Positions 44,241 through 52,759 of a DNA stretch of 64,000 bases are shown one piece after another. Positions within the stretch are counted from its first letter, which is position 1, and each line of letters starts with the position of its first letter. The DNA comes from Nitzschia sp. DOCU1 (taxonomy: Eukaryota > Bacillariophyta > Bacillariophyceae > Bacillariales > Bacillariaceae), in assembly GCA_951394045.1 (NCBI GenBank), contig OX595987.1, forward strand, positions 868,001-932,000, written 5' to 3'. Under the pieces are notes generated by a model. That model was not told the origin of the DNA. It made no database searches and saw only the letters and a list, made by a program, of their open reading frames with translations. The translations under genes were made by a program, and so were the position numbers.

Positions 44241-44336
44241 ACAGCAGCCGGTGGCGCTGCTGTAGGACTGTCTCTCGATCATCGCCATGAAGTTCATGGC
44301 GATGATGAAGAAAGGAGCGACGCAGATTGCTCCTTT
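44241..44336. other. Cluster of three perfect stem-loops
   Basis: Three inverted repeats lie end to end: ACAGCAGC/GCTGCTGT (44241-44263, 7-base loop), ATCATCGCCATGAA/TTCATGGCGATGAT (44278-44306, a 14 bp arm with one central base) and AAAGGAGC/GCTCCTTT (44311-44336, 10-base loop). They follow the hairpin repeats above and may fold in one transcript or, for the long one, form a cruciform or dimeric protein site. Confidence 0.55.
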
Positions 44337-45003
44337 TGCAGAAAAGTGACGACGATTGAGCGAAAAAGTGATGGATTTGTTGGAGGAAATGCCGAGATCC
44401 GAGCTGTTTCTTCATGGTTTGCAGTCGGAGTAACCCACATCGTGAAACACTCTGCGGTTTCGATGACCGCCGATTGTATGTGACTCCATCCAAGTCCACG
44501 CTAGCTATCTTTTTCATCGTAATTGTTGTCTCAAATATGCTGATTGCTGTGTCCCTTTTTACTATCCCACCATTGTCATTGTGCAAGTATTGAAGAGGCA
44601 TTTTTGCGTTGGTCATTGGTTTTGGACGCCTTGCCTCTTCGTCTTCGTCGAGATGTGCGCTCGCGCTTTCATTTTTGATGACGTAGAAACGCTCCTTCGC
44701 CAATCACGGATGGCCTTTCCTCTCTCATTGTAGACAATTCTACGTTGATTTTCACATGCGCGCATGCCAGCGTCAGGCGAGCTTGGCAGCAATTTTTGCT
44801 GGCTTACTATTCGAGCGAGTCAGTCCTTCCTTCGAGATAGCAATGAGAGGAGGACGATGAGCAGGACGATTTGAGCGCCACATCATTTATGATGAAGACG
44901 CAACACTCCTCCGCACGAGAGATGCTCCTCACTTCTACTCGCTTCATCATTGTTCTGGGAACCTTGTTTTGGAGCTGCGCTATCGGTAGCTACTACTGGA
45001 AGA

Positions 45004-45975
45004 ATGAAATTTCTACGGAATTCAAGTTTCGTTTTCAGTCTACTTTACGGGGTGCTTGTCGCTCATGGGCTGGTAACTTCTTCCAAATTGGACAAGACAG
45101 CCTCTCATGTGACGACCTGTCTTGGAATGGCCCAAAGTGCCGACGGGGAATCATCATCGGATTCGAGCGAGAATCTTCCAGAGAAACGCATCGCCTTTAT
45201 TCGACATGGGCGGACCCACATGAACGATTTCATTAACGGTATCCACTTTGGGCAGCCTGGTTTTACCGACGTTTTCCCGAATACGCAGGAATACAGAGAC
45301 AAGTTTTATGATTCGCCCTTGGGGCCAACAGGGGAACGACAAGTTGACCAGCTCAAGGAAAGGCTTCAGAGATTGTTGCGAGGGGACTCCAATGCCGCGA
45401 AAGAATTGTCGCTCTCCGATGAACATTGTGGTTTTCTGGCAGAGCTAGATTTGATAGTCACAAGCCCATTGACGCGCGCTCTACAGACCATGGACAAGGG
45501 ATTGTATCCCAACGTTGGAGACAGCATTCCCGTTGTGGCAGTGCCGCAAGCAGCAGAACGACTCTTCTTGGTTTCCGATCTCGGAAAGACGCGGCGTGAA
45601 TTAAAGGCGACATATAAGTATGTGGATTTTGATACAGCTTTTCCCGGCCACGTTGGAGAAGAGGATATCTGGCACTACGTTCCCTCGGAGGAAGACATCG
45701 AGAGCTATATCGAATGGCGGCCAAATGGGGAAGGGCAGGTGTACGCTTGCCTAGGAGAAGGAGAGCATCAGTTCAACCGACGAATGGAAGAACTCTTGCA
45801 GTGGCTTGAGTCGAGACCCGAAAGAAACATTGCGGTGGTATGCCACGGGGGAGTTATCCTGTGGTTTCTGGGGGAAATCCTGGACAACTGCGACATTCGG
45901 GTGGTTGACTTTGAGAATCTGGATCCGAAACGATGTTATGAGCCTCCCAAAGAACAAGCAATGCGACTAAAATAG
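45004..45975 (+). CDS. Histidine phosphatase (phosphoglycerate-mutase-like) with signal peptide
   Basis: The ATG of MKFLRNSSF gives 323 residues without introns; the frame extends upstream only from a TTG. The amino end (FVFSLLYGVLVAHGLV) is a signal peptide or plastid presequence. The catalytic RHG motif is AFIRHGRTHMND (about residue 70), the second Arg sits in VTSPLTRALQT, and the second catalytic His is in AVVCHGGVILWF. These define histidine phosphatase branch 1, which includes phosphoglycerate mutases and fructose-bisphosphatases. Insertions around FPNTQEYRDKFYDSP and GHVGEEDIWHYVPSEEDIES are longer than in bacterial homologues. The substrate is unknown. It converges on the HAD gene across 42 bp. 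Confidence 0.82.
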   Translation: MKFLRNSSFVFSLLYGVLVAHGLVTSSKLDKTASHVTTCLGMAQSADGESSSDSSENLPEKRIAFIRHGRTHMNDFINGIHFGQPGFTDVFPNTQEYRDKFYDSPLGPTGERQVDQLKERLQRLLRGDSNAAKELSLSDEHCGFLAELDLIVTSPLTRALQTMDKGLYPNVGDSIPVVAVPQAAERLFLVSDLGKTRRELKATYKYVDFDTAFPGHVGEEDIWHYVPSEEDIESYIEWRPNGEGQVYACLGEGEHQFNRRMEELLQWLESRPERNIAVVCHGGVILWFLGEILDNCDIRVVDFENLDPKRCYEPPKEQAMRLK

Positions 45976-46017
45976 ATAGACATAGCGCTAACTTGTAGAC
46001 TATTGGTGCGATTTAGC

Positions 46018-46911
46018 TCATCCAAAGTGGCAACCACTTCGGCCTAAAAACTCTACGACATCCAGAAGGTCGGAAAAGACGGGCGCACCTCTACGTCGCC
46101 ACTCTTGTGCCAGTTCCTTTTCGTCGTATCGATCCAACAACACTGAATGCATTCCAACGCGTCGAGCGCCCTCAAAGTCTTTCTGGAAATCATTTCCAAT
46201 ATGAAGAACATGTGCTGGCTCAATGAGATCGCTGGACGGCAAAAACGGCATTCCGCAGTTCATGGTAGTAATGAAAACCCGAGCATCAGGCTTCTCCATC
46301 TTGACATCCTTGCTATAGACTTGAAATTGCAAATCGTCGTGGGTCAAACCCAACATGGGTAGAATGGAGTCGCCATATCGTTCGTCTGCATTTGACAACA
46401 CGCCACACACCAAACCACGCCGTCTCGCCCAGTCCAAGAATGGCTGGGCGTCTGGAAAGATTTCATACGTCGCATTGCTTCCAAAGGTACTGTAAATCCG
46501 CTGAAACACCATATCCGCCGTTTGGTCGTCCATTTCGACACCAGCATATCGAAAACTCTTCAAAACACACTCCTTCCACCATTGTTTAGCAGTAATCTGA
46601 TCACCTCCAAAGCAAGGAAATTGGTCGGACGTTTCTCTATAAGCGAGACGAAACGCCTTGTTGATGTTTCTTGCATCGACGTTGTCGACACCACATTTGC
46701 TCGCGGCGCCCAAGTAGTGCTCCTCCAACGATCCTCGAAACGACACGATAGTGCCAGTCACGTCCATGGTGATCATTCGTACGCGTTTCGGACGGACTTT
46801 GGGCCATGTCCCCATGGTTCGTCGCCCATGTGGGGCGACGGCAGACATGGCCATTCGTGGAAGCATTTTGTCGGCGGTTTTCGCCAGCTTTGTTCTGACA
46901 GTACCGAACAT
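46018..46911 (-). CDS. HAD-like hydrolase (HDHD3 type) with altered motif I
   Basis: The first ATG (MFGTVRTKLAK) gives 297 residues; the frame reaches back to a GTG with no credible protein. The Arg/Ala/Met-rich start may be an organelle presequence. Motif I reads MITMDVTGTIV: the nucleophile Asp is present, but the usual second Asp two residues on is Thr. The cap domain follows, then motif II in GVLSNADERYG, the motif III Lys in VKMEKPDARVF, and motif IV in HIGNDFQKDFEGARRVGM. The order and length match eukaryotic HDHD3. A D-x-T motif I is found in slow-turnover or phosphotransfer HADs, so activity may differ from a simple phosphatase. Confidence 0.82.
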   Translation of the reverse strand: MFGTVRTKLAKTADKMLPRMAMSAVAPHGRRTMGTWPKVRPKRVRMITMDVTGTIVSFRGSLEEHYLGAASKCGVDNVDARNINKAFRLAYRETSDQFPCFGGDQITAKQWWKECVLKSFRYAGVEMDDQTADMVFQRIYSTFGSNATYEIFPDAQPFLDWARRRGLVCGVLSNADERYGDSILPMLGLTHDDLQFQVYSKDVKMEKPDARVFITTMNCGMPFLPSSDLIEPAHVLHIGNDFQKDFEGARRVGMHSVLLDRYDEKELAQEWRRRGAPVFSDLLDVVEFLGRSGCHFG

Positions 46912-47353
46912 GGTAATGAGCAAGGTAGTAGAACTGCAAGGCTTATCTGTGAAGAAGTAAGTTGTTTGCAAGGTTATGAAACACTGGCGACTGAATGGTA
47001 TGTATTGGCATCTTCTACGATCCACCCAAAAAAGTGGATGGTGCCGTTCGGTTTCGCATGCGGGGGAAAGTGTTCCACTCTAGGGAGGATGCGCCCCACC
47101 CCCGATTACCACCTCCAAACGTGATCCCCCAGATAGATCACGATTGGATAGTTCTTGTTGCAACTTTGTCGATTCACCGTCCTCTACTACGTGTTATGCT
47201 TCTGTATCTACTACTAGACACCCAAGAGACCTATGAGTAGGTAGCAGTTCGTAGGAGTGGGGTCTACGATACCGTTACTTTATCAACAAGAACTCTGATA
47301 CAGCACCAACAACACCACACCACCAGCAGCACCAACACACAACAAGCAGGAAG

Positions 47354-47517
47354 TCGAGGGCCGGAACAACAACAACTATCAACACCACTCCATCTCTAGC
47401 TACGATAAATCTGAAGTGTAACGGCAACTACCAACAAAAACTCATCGAGAAGCATGCGCCTTCTGTTTTAATCTATTGCAACATGTTCCTAGAACGAATG
47501 CTCCATGATGGAAGCCG
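47354..47517. repeat. Imperfect tandem repeat, unit 1
   Basis: This unit begins near CGAGGGCCGG and includes CTACGATAAAT, CGGCAACTACCAACAAAAA and TTCTGTTTTAATCTATTGCA. It is followed at once by a second similar unit. The offset grows from 159 to 164 bases along the unit, showing small insertions. Confidence 0.75.
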
Positions 47518-47680
47518 ACGAGGACCGAACAGCAACATCAGTACTCTAACTCTAGCACCTACGATAAATCCAAAGTGTAAGGGGCAACTACCAACAAAAA
47601 TTCATGATCGAGAAGCATGCGTCTTCTGTTTTAATCTATTGCAACATGTTCCTAAAACGAATGCTCCCCTCTACAGTATC
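47518..47680. repeat. Imperfect tandem repeat, unit 2
   Basis: The second unit shares long identical blocks with unit 1 such as TTCTGTTTTAATCTATTGCA and ACATGTTCCTA, with scattered substitutions and short insertions (for example GATCG versus CG before AGAAGCATGCG). No open frame spans both units in register, so it is most likely a non-coding duplication. Confidence 0.75.
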
Positions 47681-48340
47681 CTTGGAGGATGTGACAATAC
47701 TTCTCCCCCTGATGGTTCCGCTGGAGACAAGTCTTGCTACCTGTGGGAGCACGCGCCCCCACTTTTGGAAAGTGGTCCTTGTTGCATGCGCCAAATTTGT
47801 CGAGCAATGCTCAACTATGGAGGTTTTACATAAGAAAATCTATACCAGATAACATTGGCACGCATCAAAATTAAGCGAGTGCGCCAGCTGAGTGACGATT
47901 ACTATGGCTTCCGAACCGCATAGCACGTGCTGGGCAATATCAAACTGCGAGTCGGCCATACCAAAAAATGGGAATACCGACTGGATTTGGAGACCGCTCG
48001 CCAGTCTTGTTGATGGAATTTATCCTTTTATCCAAAAATCAATGTCCGTTGAAAGTGGCGCGAGTTTTGGATCAAAGCAGCACGAACCATGTGCTAACGC
48101 GCACTGCCATCGGTTCTTGGAGGGAGAGGCAACGCTACCTACATCAAGCAGATCGGATGTTCAAGGAACACGAGTCGATGGCAGGCATTTTTTAAGGGCT
48201 CTCTTCTCATCCATTGCACAAAACTTATACCTGTGCAAATAAGAAAGTAGTAGGATATTCGAAGAGGTGTGATAATTCAACACGTGCAACCATTTGGAAA
48301 CCAAGAAGATTCTAGTTCTCATCGTCACACAAATCAAACA

Positions 48341-50287
48341 ATGAAAGATCAAAACAACGAATCGAACCTTCCCCCTGCAAGGGGCCAACATTTTGCGCTT
48401 CACGAGTATATCCTGAATCCGCTTCGTTCGTGTATATCAGGCTCCGAAGCAAAGAAATCAGCACTCTTGACTTCATCTCCTGATGAGACGTCTAGTTTGC
48501 GCACCCCAACTCCGAGTAAAGCTCCGACTGACGATGATTCCGTAGCGGACTCTCATTCATTTACCTCTGACGCTTCAGAGTGTGTTGATCGAAGCTTCGA
48601 TGAAAGTATCGTTCCATGTACCGTGGAAGGCCAACAACTGTGCGACTCGTTGATCTCCGAGGCGAGTTTAACATCTGAAACTGCGGATGACGACATGGAC
48701 TTTGACCCCAAAAAGGATTCCTCGTTTTTCTTGTTTCGCATGAGTTATCTTTTCGTCACCCTGGTGGTTATGCTGGCAGATGGGCTGCAAGGTACATATG
48801 AATGGGCGCGCCCTGTGTTGACCCCAATTGGCCATTATTCTAACATTTTTGACAAAATAATAACAGGGACCCACCTCTACGTGCTGTACGAAGGATACGG
48901 CTTCTCGGTCGCATCGCTCTATTGCTTGGGATTCTTCACTGGTGCTGTCACGGCTCCCATCTCTGGACCTATGAGTGATAGGTTTGGACGGAAGAAGATG
49001 GCTCTCCTTTATTGTGCTCTCGAAGTTGGTATCAACATGATGGAGCAATTCCCCTTCCTCGCAGGTTTAATTGTGAGCCGCATGGTCGGTGGAGTGACAA
49101 CGAACTTGTTGTCGACTGTCTTTGAAGCTTGGGCGGATACCGAATACCGCAACAGGGGCTTTGCGGCCGCCCAGTACGAGACTCTCATGCGTGATTCCGT
49201 AATCGTTAGCAACTTGGCAGCGATTGCCTCGGGGTACCTGGCGCATGTTCTCGCGGAAGCCATGGGCCCCAAGGGTCCGTTCGAAGGTGCCGTGACCTGC
49301 ACGGCTCTAGCTTTTGGTGTCATCCTCTTTCTTTGGAACGAAAACCACGGAAGCGCCCGCGAGACCCCAGCATCTATCACTAGTGCCTTTGTTGAACTCA
49401 AAGATACTTATCAGTCTATCCGTGCCGATTCACGCATTCTTCGTGTTTGCGTCACTCAGGGATTCACCATGGGATCGCTCCATATCTTTATCTTTTTGTG
49501 GTCTCCCGTCCTGAAGGATTTCGCTGTAAGCGTCACCGACAACCGACTTGGTTTGGATGGCCACGGTGAACCAGCCTACGGTCTCATCTTTGGCGCGTTC
49601 ATGGCAGCGGGCGTGGTAGGAGGCTTGTGTTCGCCCTATGTGCGCAAGCTAGTGACTTTTATCTTGTCTCCGCTGACAAAGTCAACGGTGCCTGAAGTTG
49701 TCACAGTCGATGGTGAAGGCGAGGTGCGACCCATGGCTGTGGAATTCCAAGCTGCCGCATGTTACATTATTTGCGCCATCCTCTTGTCTCTGCCCTGCGT
49801 GTTGAATGTGGCCGATCCATCTTCATTTTCCATCGCACTGGGCGCTTTCCTCGTCTTTGAGTTTCTTGTCGGTGTCTACTTCCCTTGTGAAGGTGTCATT
49901 CGCTCACTCTACATGCCTCCTGGCACCCGCGGATCAATGATGACGATCCCTCGTATCATTGTGAACCTCGCTGTTGCCTTTGGAGTGATCTCTACTGAGA
50001 TGATTAGCCGGCAGACTGCCTTGGGTATCATCTCTACTTTAATGTTGATCTCCGGTGGTCTTCAGCTATCCCTTATCTCCGCGCGAGAATGGCAAAGTCT
50101 CTTTGGGCGCATCGAGCACGTCAAGAGGCGATCCCTGCAACCGCTTCGGTCCTTGTCTTCTTTTGTATCTTCCCCCAGGTCATCATCAAAACAGGTTAAG
50201 CGATGCTACACGATGCCCGCTGAGAGCGCCGAAGAATTCGCGCGATATTTTTCAGAGCTCGAAAGCCATCGGCCGAAGATGGATTAG
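48341..50287 (+). CDS. MFS transporter, MFSD5/MOT2 (molybdate) type
   Basis: The ATG of MKDQNNESN gives 648 residues without introns. About 145 polar, Ser/Asp-rich cytosolic residues precede roughly 12 hydrophobic spans. ADGLQGTYEWA and LYVLYEGYGFSVASLYCLGF begin the transporter core. MSDRFGRKKMALLYC is the MFS loop 2-3 motif, and TNLLSTVFEAWADTEY is a hallmark of the MFSD5/MOT2 group, known for molybdate uptake in green algae. GTRGSMMTIPRI lies late in the domain. The basic Ser-rich tail (RRSLQPLRSLSSFVSSPRSSSK) may be regulatory. Molybdate as substrate is inferred from family resemblance. It diverges from the HAD gene. Confidence 0.82.
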   Translation: MKDQNNESNLPPARGQHFALHEYILNPLRSCISGSEAKKSALLTSSPDETSSLRTPTPSKAPTDDDSVADSHSFTSDASECVDRSFDESIVPCTVEGQQLCDSLISEASLTSETADDDMDFDPKKDSSFFLFRMSYLFVTLVVMLADGLQGTYEWARPVLTPIGHYSNIFDKIITGTHLYVLYEGYGFSVASLYCLGFFTGAVTAPISGPMSDRFGRKKMALLYCALEVGINMMEQFPFLAGLIVSRMVGGVTTNLLSTVFEAWADTEYRNRGFAAAQYETLMRDSVIVSNLAAIASGYLAHVLAEAMGPKGPFEGAVTCTALAFGVILFLWNENHGSARETPASITSAFVELKDTYQSIRADSRILRVCVTQGFTMGSLHIFIFLWSPVLKDFAVSVTDNRLGLDGHGEPAYGLIFGAFMAAGVVGGLCSPYVRKLVTFILSPLTKSTVPEVVTVDGEGEVRPMAVEFQAAACYIICAILLSLPCVLNVADPSSFSIALGAFLVFEFLVGVYFPCEGVIRSLYMPPGTRGSMMTIPRIIVNLAVAFGVISTEMISRQTALGIISTLMLISGGLQLSLISAREWQSLFGRIEHVKRRSLQPLRSLSSFVSSPRSSSKQVKRCYTMPAESAEEFARYFSELESHRPKMD

Positions 50288-50931
50288 AAAGAGGACGCCA
50301 CTTTCCTGCTTTAATAATAGCAGTATCGCTTATAGATAACTTGGCTTCATAGCGCATTGGTATCCTTTGGTCAATTAGCTTTCATTCCGCGCAAGTAGTA
50401 AATCGAGGGCGGCCAAGGCTTTAGGGCACAAGCGGTAGACGCGAACGGGGGACCGGTAGTTTCGAATGGCCACTACCCGTATGTAAAATTTTGAGCACTC
50501 TGCTACAACTAGCTTATCATAGCAGCTCCGATAGGCGTGTACTAATATCATGAAAGTATCAGTCCCGACGCTGTCGTACCGCCTGATGCTGCTGGTTCTA
50601 ATCGATTGGTTGATTTGACCAACACACTCGCCCATGCGTCCGAGTTCTATCGTTTTGCAATGGGAGGGGGACGACCGGTATTAACCTTCTTGCTGGACAG
50701 TGCACAAGCTACATGGTCCCTACGTCATCATCATGTACTATGACCGTACCCTAAAAAAATAAGACCGTACATGAGACCCTGTAGACCTTAGTACAAAGTC
50801 TACATAACCTGCCCAACACACTACGCATCGACACCATACGTCGCGCAACGACGCGTCAGTCGGCAGCATCGGAGGCAATCCGTCATCGCGACGCAACAAA
50901 GTTTTATGCAAACATCATCACCACCACCAGC

Positions 50932-50967
<36 letters not shown>
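50288..50967. other. Intergenic 3' of the transporter
   Basis: No gene was seen. It contains one ATGAGACCC element at 50771-50779 and ends in a CAA microsatellite at 50933-50970. Confidence 0.45.

Positions 50968-50970
<3 letters not shown>
50933..50970. repeat. (CAA)n microsatellite
   Basis: About 12.7 uninterrupted CAA units immediately precede the condensin relic. Confidence 0.9.
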
Positions 50971-51501
50971 TTCTCTATCAACTCCACCTGGGGCAACGGT
51001 GGCTGCGACAACCAACCATATGGGGATGATAATGGTGATGCCTTTGTTGGAGAAGGGAACGATGATGGTGACTTTGTGATACCAGATTTGGAGAGAGTCG
51101 CAAGGTGGAAAAGGTCAGGGTCAGATATGCTACGGTTGCGAAAAAGGTCGATGTCAAGCGTCTCAAGAAGGATCTTTGGGACAAACTTGAGCGAACCTTG
51201 AAGGCGCGTCGACAGTCGTTGGCTGCTGATGAAGAAAATGAGGAACTCATGGACGAAGACGATGAGAAGAGTTTGGATCCAGAGCCTTCTACGATCTCCT
51301 ACTTCTACGGAAACCAACCAAGATGCTCCTTCGCCCTTTTTGTCCTTTCAAGATACTGCACGCAAAATTCAAATGACTCAAAGCCAAGCTGATATGACCC
51401 TACTATCATTTTACTTTATTTGTGTCTTGCACTTGGCGAATGAAAAAGGATTGGAATTAAAATCTTTGGGATTGGGGTTTTTTACCATTCACAGTTTGTA
51501 A
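50968..51501 (+). pseudogene. CAPH: Truncated, frameshifted relic of condensin subunit CAP-H (barren)
   Basis: Three successive plus-strand frames together resemble the carboxyl end of CAP-H, the kleisin of condensin. Frame one reads STWGNGGCDNQPYGDDN and GEGNDDGDFVIPDLE. After a shift at the GAGAGAG run (51091-51097), frame two reads KVRVRYATVAKKVDVKRLKK, the highly conserved barren block, and an acidic stretch. After another shift near 51291, frame three reads LSFQDTARKIQMTQSQAD and FYFICVLHLANEKGLELKSL, again a conserved barren block, ending at TAA. No intron explains the shifts, and the amino two thirds are absent. A functional copy is expected elsewhere in the genome. Breaks are described only; the relic should encode no working protein. 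Confidence 0.72.
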
Positions 51502-52153
51502 GAAAATGGCGGGGGATTCTACTACTTGGAAGAACTACAAACTACTATAGTACGGAATAGTGGTCAATCATAGTACTAGAACTACTAGCTTTCAGTAGGT
51601 ATATCGAAGGCGAGCAATACTAGCCCTGCACGGTGCGTGCTAGTACTTGCTTTACGGATATGACGGTGACTCGGTGACCTTATCAGAAGGAAAACATGAA
51701 CATGCAAGGTTGCTACTTTCAATCTCTCTGGGGTTGCTAAATATAGTAGTATTTTACTTTCGCTAAGGTTCGGGGTTGAGAACGAAGGATGCCGAGCTAC
51801 CGCATAGTCACAACTCTTCTTTTAGCTACTGGGTCTCATTTTTAGGACTGTAGCGCTATTTTCTCGTGGTAGGGTCTCATTTCCATCGATATTTATACGA
51901 CTGCAGATGAGACCCTCGTTGCATTTTCATACTCCCGCTCGCCCTATCCTATGGGTCCAATACTCCAATTTTGGATGGGGTATGATGACGTAGACTGTGT
52001 GGCCGGGCTACCAGAAAATACGATCCCGGTCTCATTTTACCAATAATATCATAGTGACTTTCATAAAGGATGATGATGGGCCCTTCCTGCTAATAGGTTT
52101 GTCCGTATCGATAAAAACTTGTCCCCATTTGTTAGCTGGCACTTCCTGTGAAA
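51502..52153. other. Intergenic with clustered GGGTCTCAT elements
   Basis: No gene was seen. The 9-mer GGGTCTCAT occurs at 51831 and 51872, inverted at 51907, with a one-base variant at 52027. Confidence 0.5.
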
Positions 52154-52582
52154 CTACATGACGTATGATATTTCGAGAATCCTTTCTTCGGCAAGGGGTG
52201 TGGTATGCCCATCGGTGCGTTCCATTTCACCATCTGGCTGGCGACGTGGATCCAAAATGATGGACGTGGCGCTAATCCATGTGTTCCGTATCGTTCTAAG
52301 GGTTAGTGCTTTGATTGATGTAGCCTCGATATAAATTCTACGAGTTCCTCTTGGGTTCTCTTGGATTGAGGATTTGAGGGTGTTGCGGTGCGGTAAAATA
52401 TGTTTCCCCGCTAAAAACGCTTTGTCCTTCGCGTCGCATAGCAGACAAAACTCTTCGTGAGGCCCATCGTGGTTGCCAGAGTCTGTGGCTCGCGCATCCC
52501 CGCCCGAAGTAAAAGAGAAGAGGGGACTGTAGGCCGAGGGGTGTGTTGGAAGCCTGAAGGGCGAAAGGTCTGGCATTAGCAT
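52154..52582 (-). CDS. Hypothetical protein (weak)
   Basis: An ATG-started frame of 142 residues begins MLMPDLSPFRLPTHPSAY and contains EEFCLLCDAKDKAFLAGKH and RGTRRIYIEATSIKALTL. Composition is plausible but no family was recognised. It lies between the condensin relic and the LRR gene, diverging from the latter across about 180 bp. It may be a chance frame or an expressed orphan. Confidence 0.33.
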   Translation of the reverse strand: MLMPDLSPFRLPTHPSAYSPLFSFTSGGDARATDSGNHDGPHEEFCLLCDAKDKAFLAGKHILPHRNTLKSSIQENPRGTRRIYIEATSIKALTLRTIRNTWISATSIILDPRRQPDGEMERTDGHTTPLAEERILEISYVM

Positions 52583-52759
52583 TCAGCAACCTGGAAAGGG
52601 GCAATCGTAATCTAACTCAAGCACATCCTTGGGTGTTCAAACTGCAACAGATTAATTGAAATCTTCTTCTGAGTCCCCGAAGTAACTTCTTTTGCTCGAT
52701 TTGCTCCCAGACAAAGTGTGGGGTCTTAGTCCTCTTTAGTTGTGTTCGAGCCGGGTTGA

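Larger units (their letters stand above)
42513..45003. other. Long gap with weak frames and several hairpins
   Basis: No convincing gene fills this 2.5 kb. A plus-strand frame at 43252-43842 (196 codons from an ATG; PLPSRKRLRP, then a Pro/Ala/Val-rich end) and another at 43879-44184 have fair codon composition but no domain. Between 44011 and 44336 lie a repeated hairpin and three further perfect stem-loops, listed separately. This may be a non-coding transcript region, a diverged gene, or both. Confidence 0.4.
46912..48340. other. Gap with tandem duplication, divergent promoters
   Basis: The HAD and MFS genes diverge across this 1.4 kb. It contains an imperfect tandem duplication (47354-47680) preceded by an AAC/ACC-rich stretch, and an open plus-strand stretch without ATG start from about 47893 to 48195 (SPVLLMEFILLSKNQ, ARVLDQSSTN) that could be a decayed gene piece with a helix-turn-helix look. 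No intact gene was seen. Confidence 0.4.

Noticed and set aside
44167..44703. 178-codon minus-strand frame
   Set aside because: It starts at TTG, its tail is made of the hairpin sequences, and no domain is visible.
50933..50970. CAA run as the start of a Gln-rich gene
   Set aside because: An ATG precedes it, but the Gln frame stops after the run and does not connect to the conserved CAP-H blocks.
50904..51317. 137-codon minus-strand frame with long Val run
   Set aside because: The Val run is the CAA microsatellite read backwards, and the plus strand carries the condensin relic.
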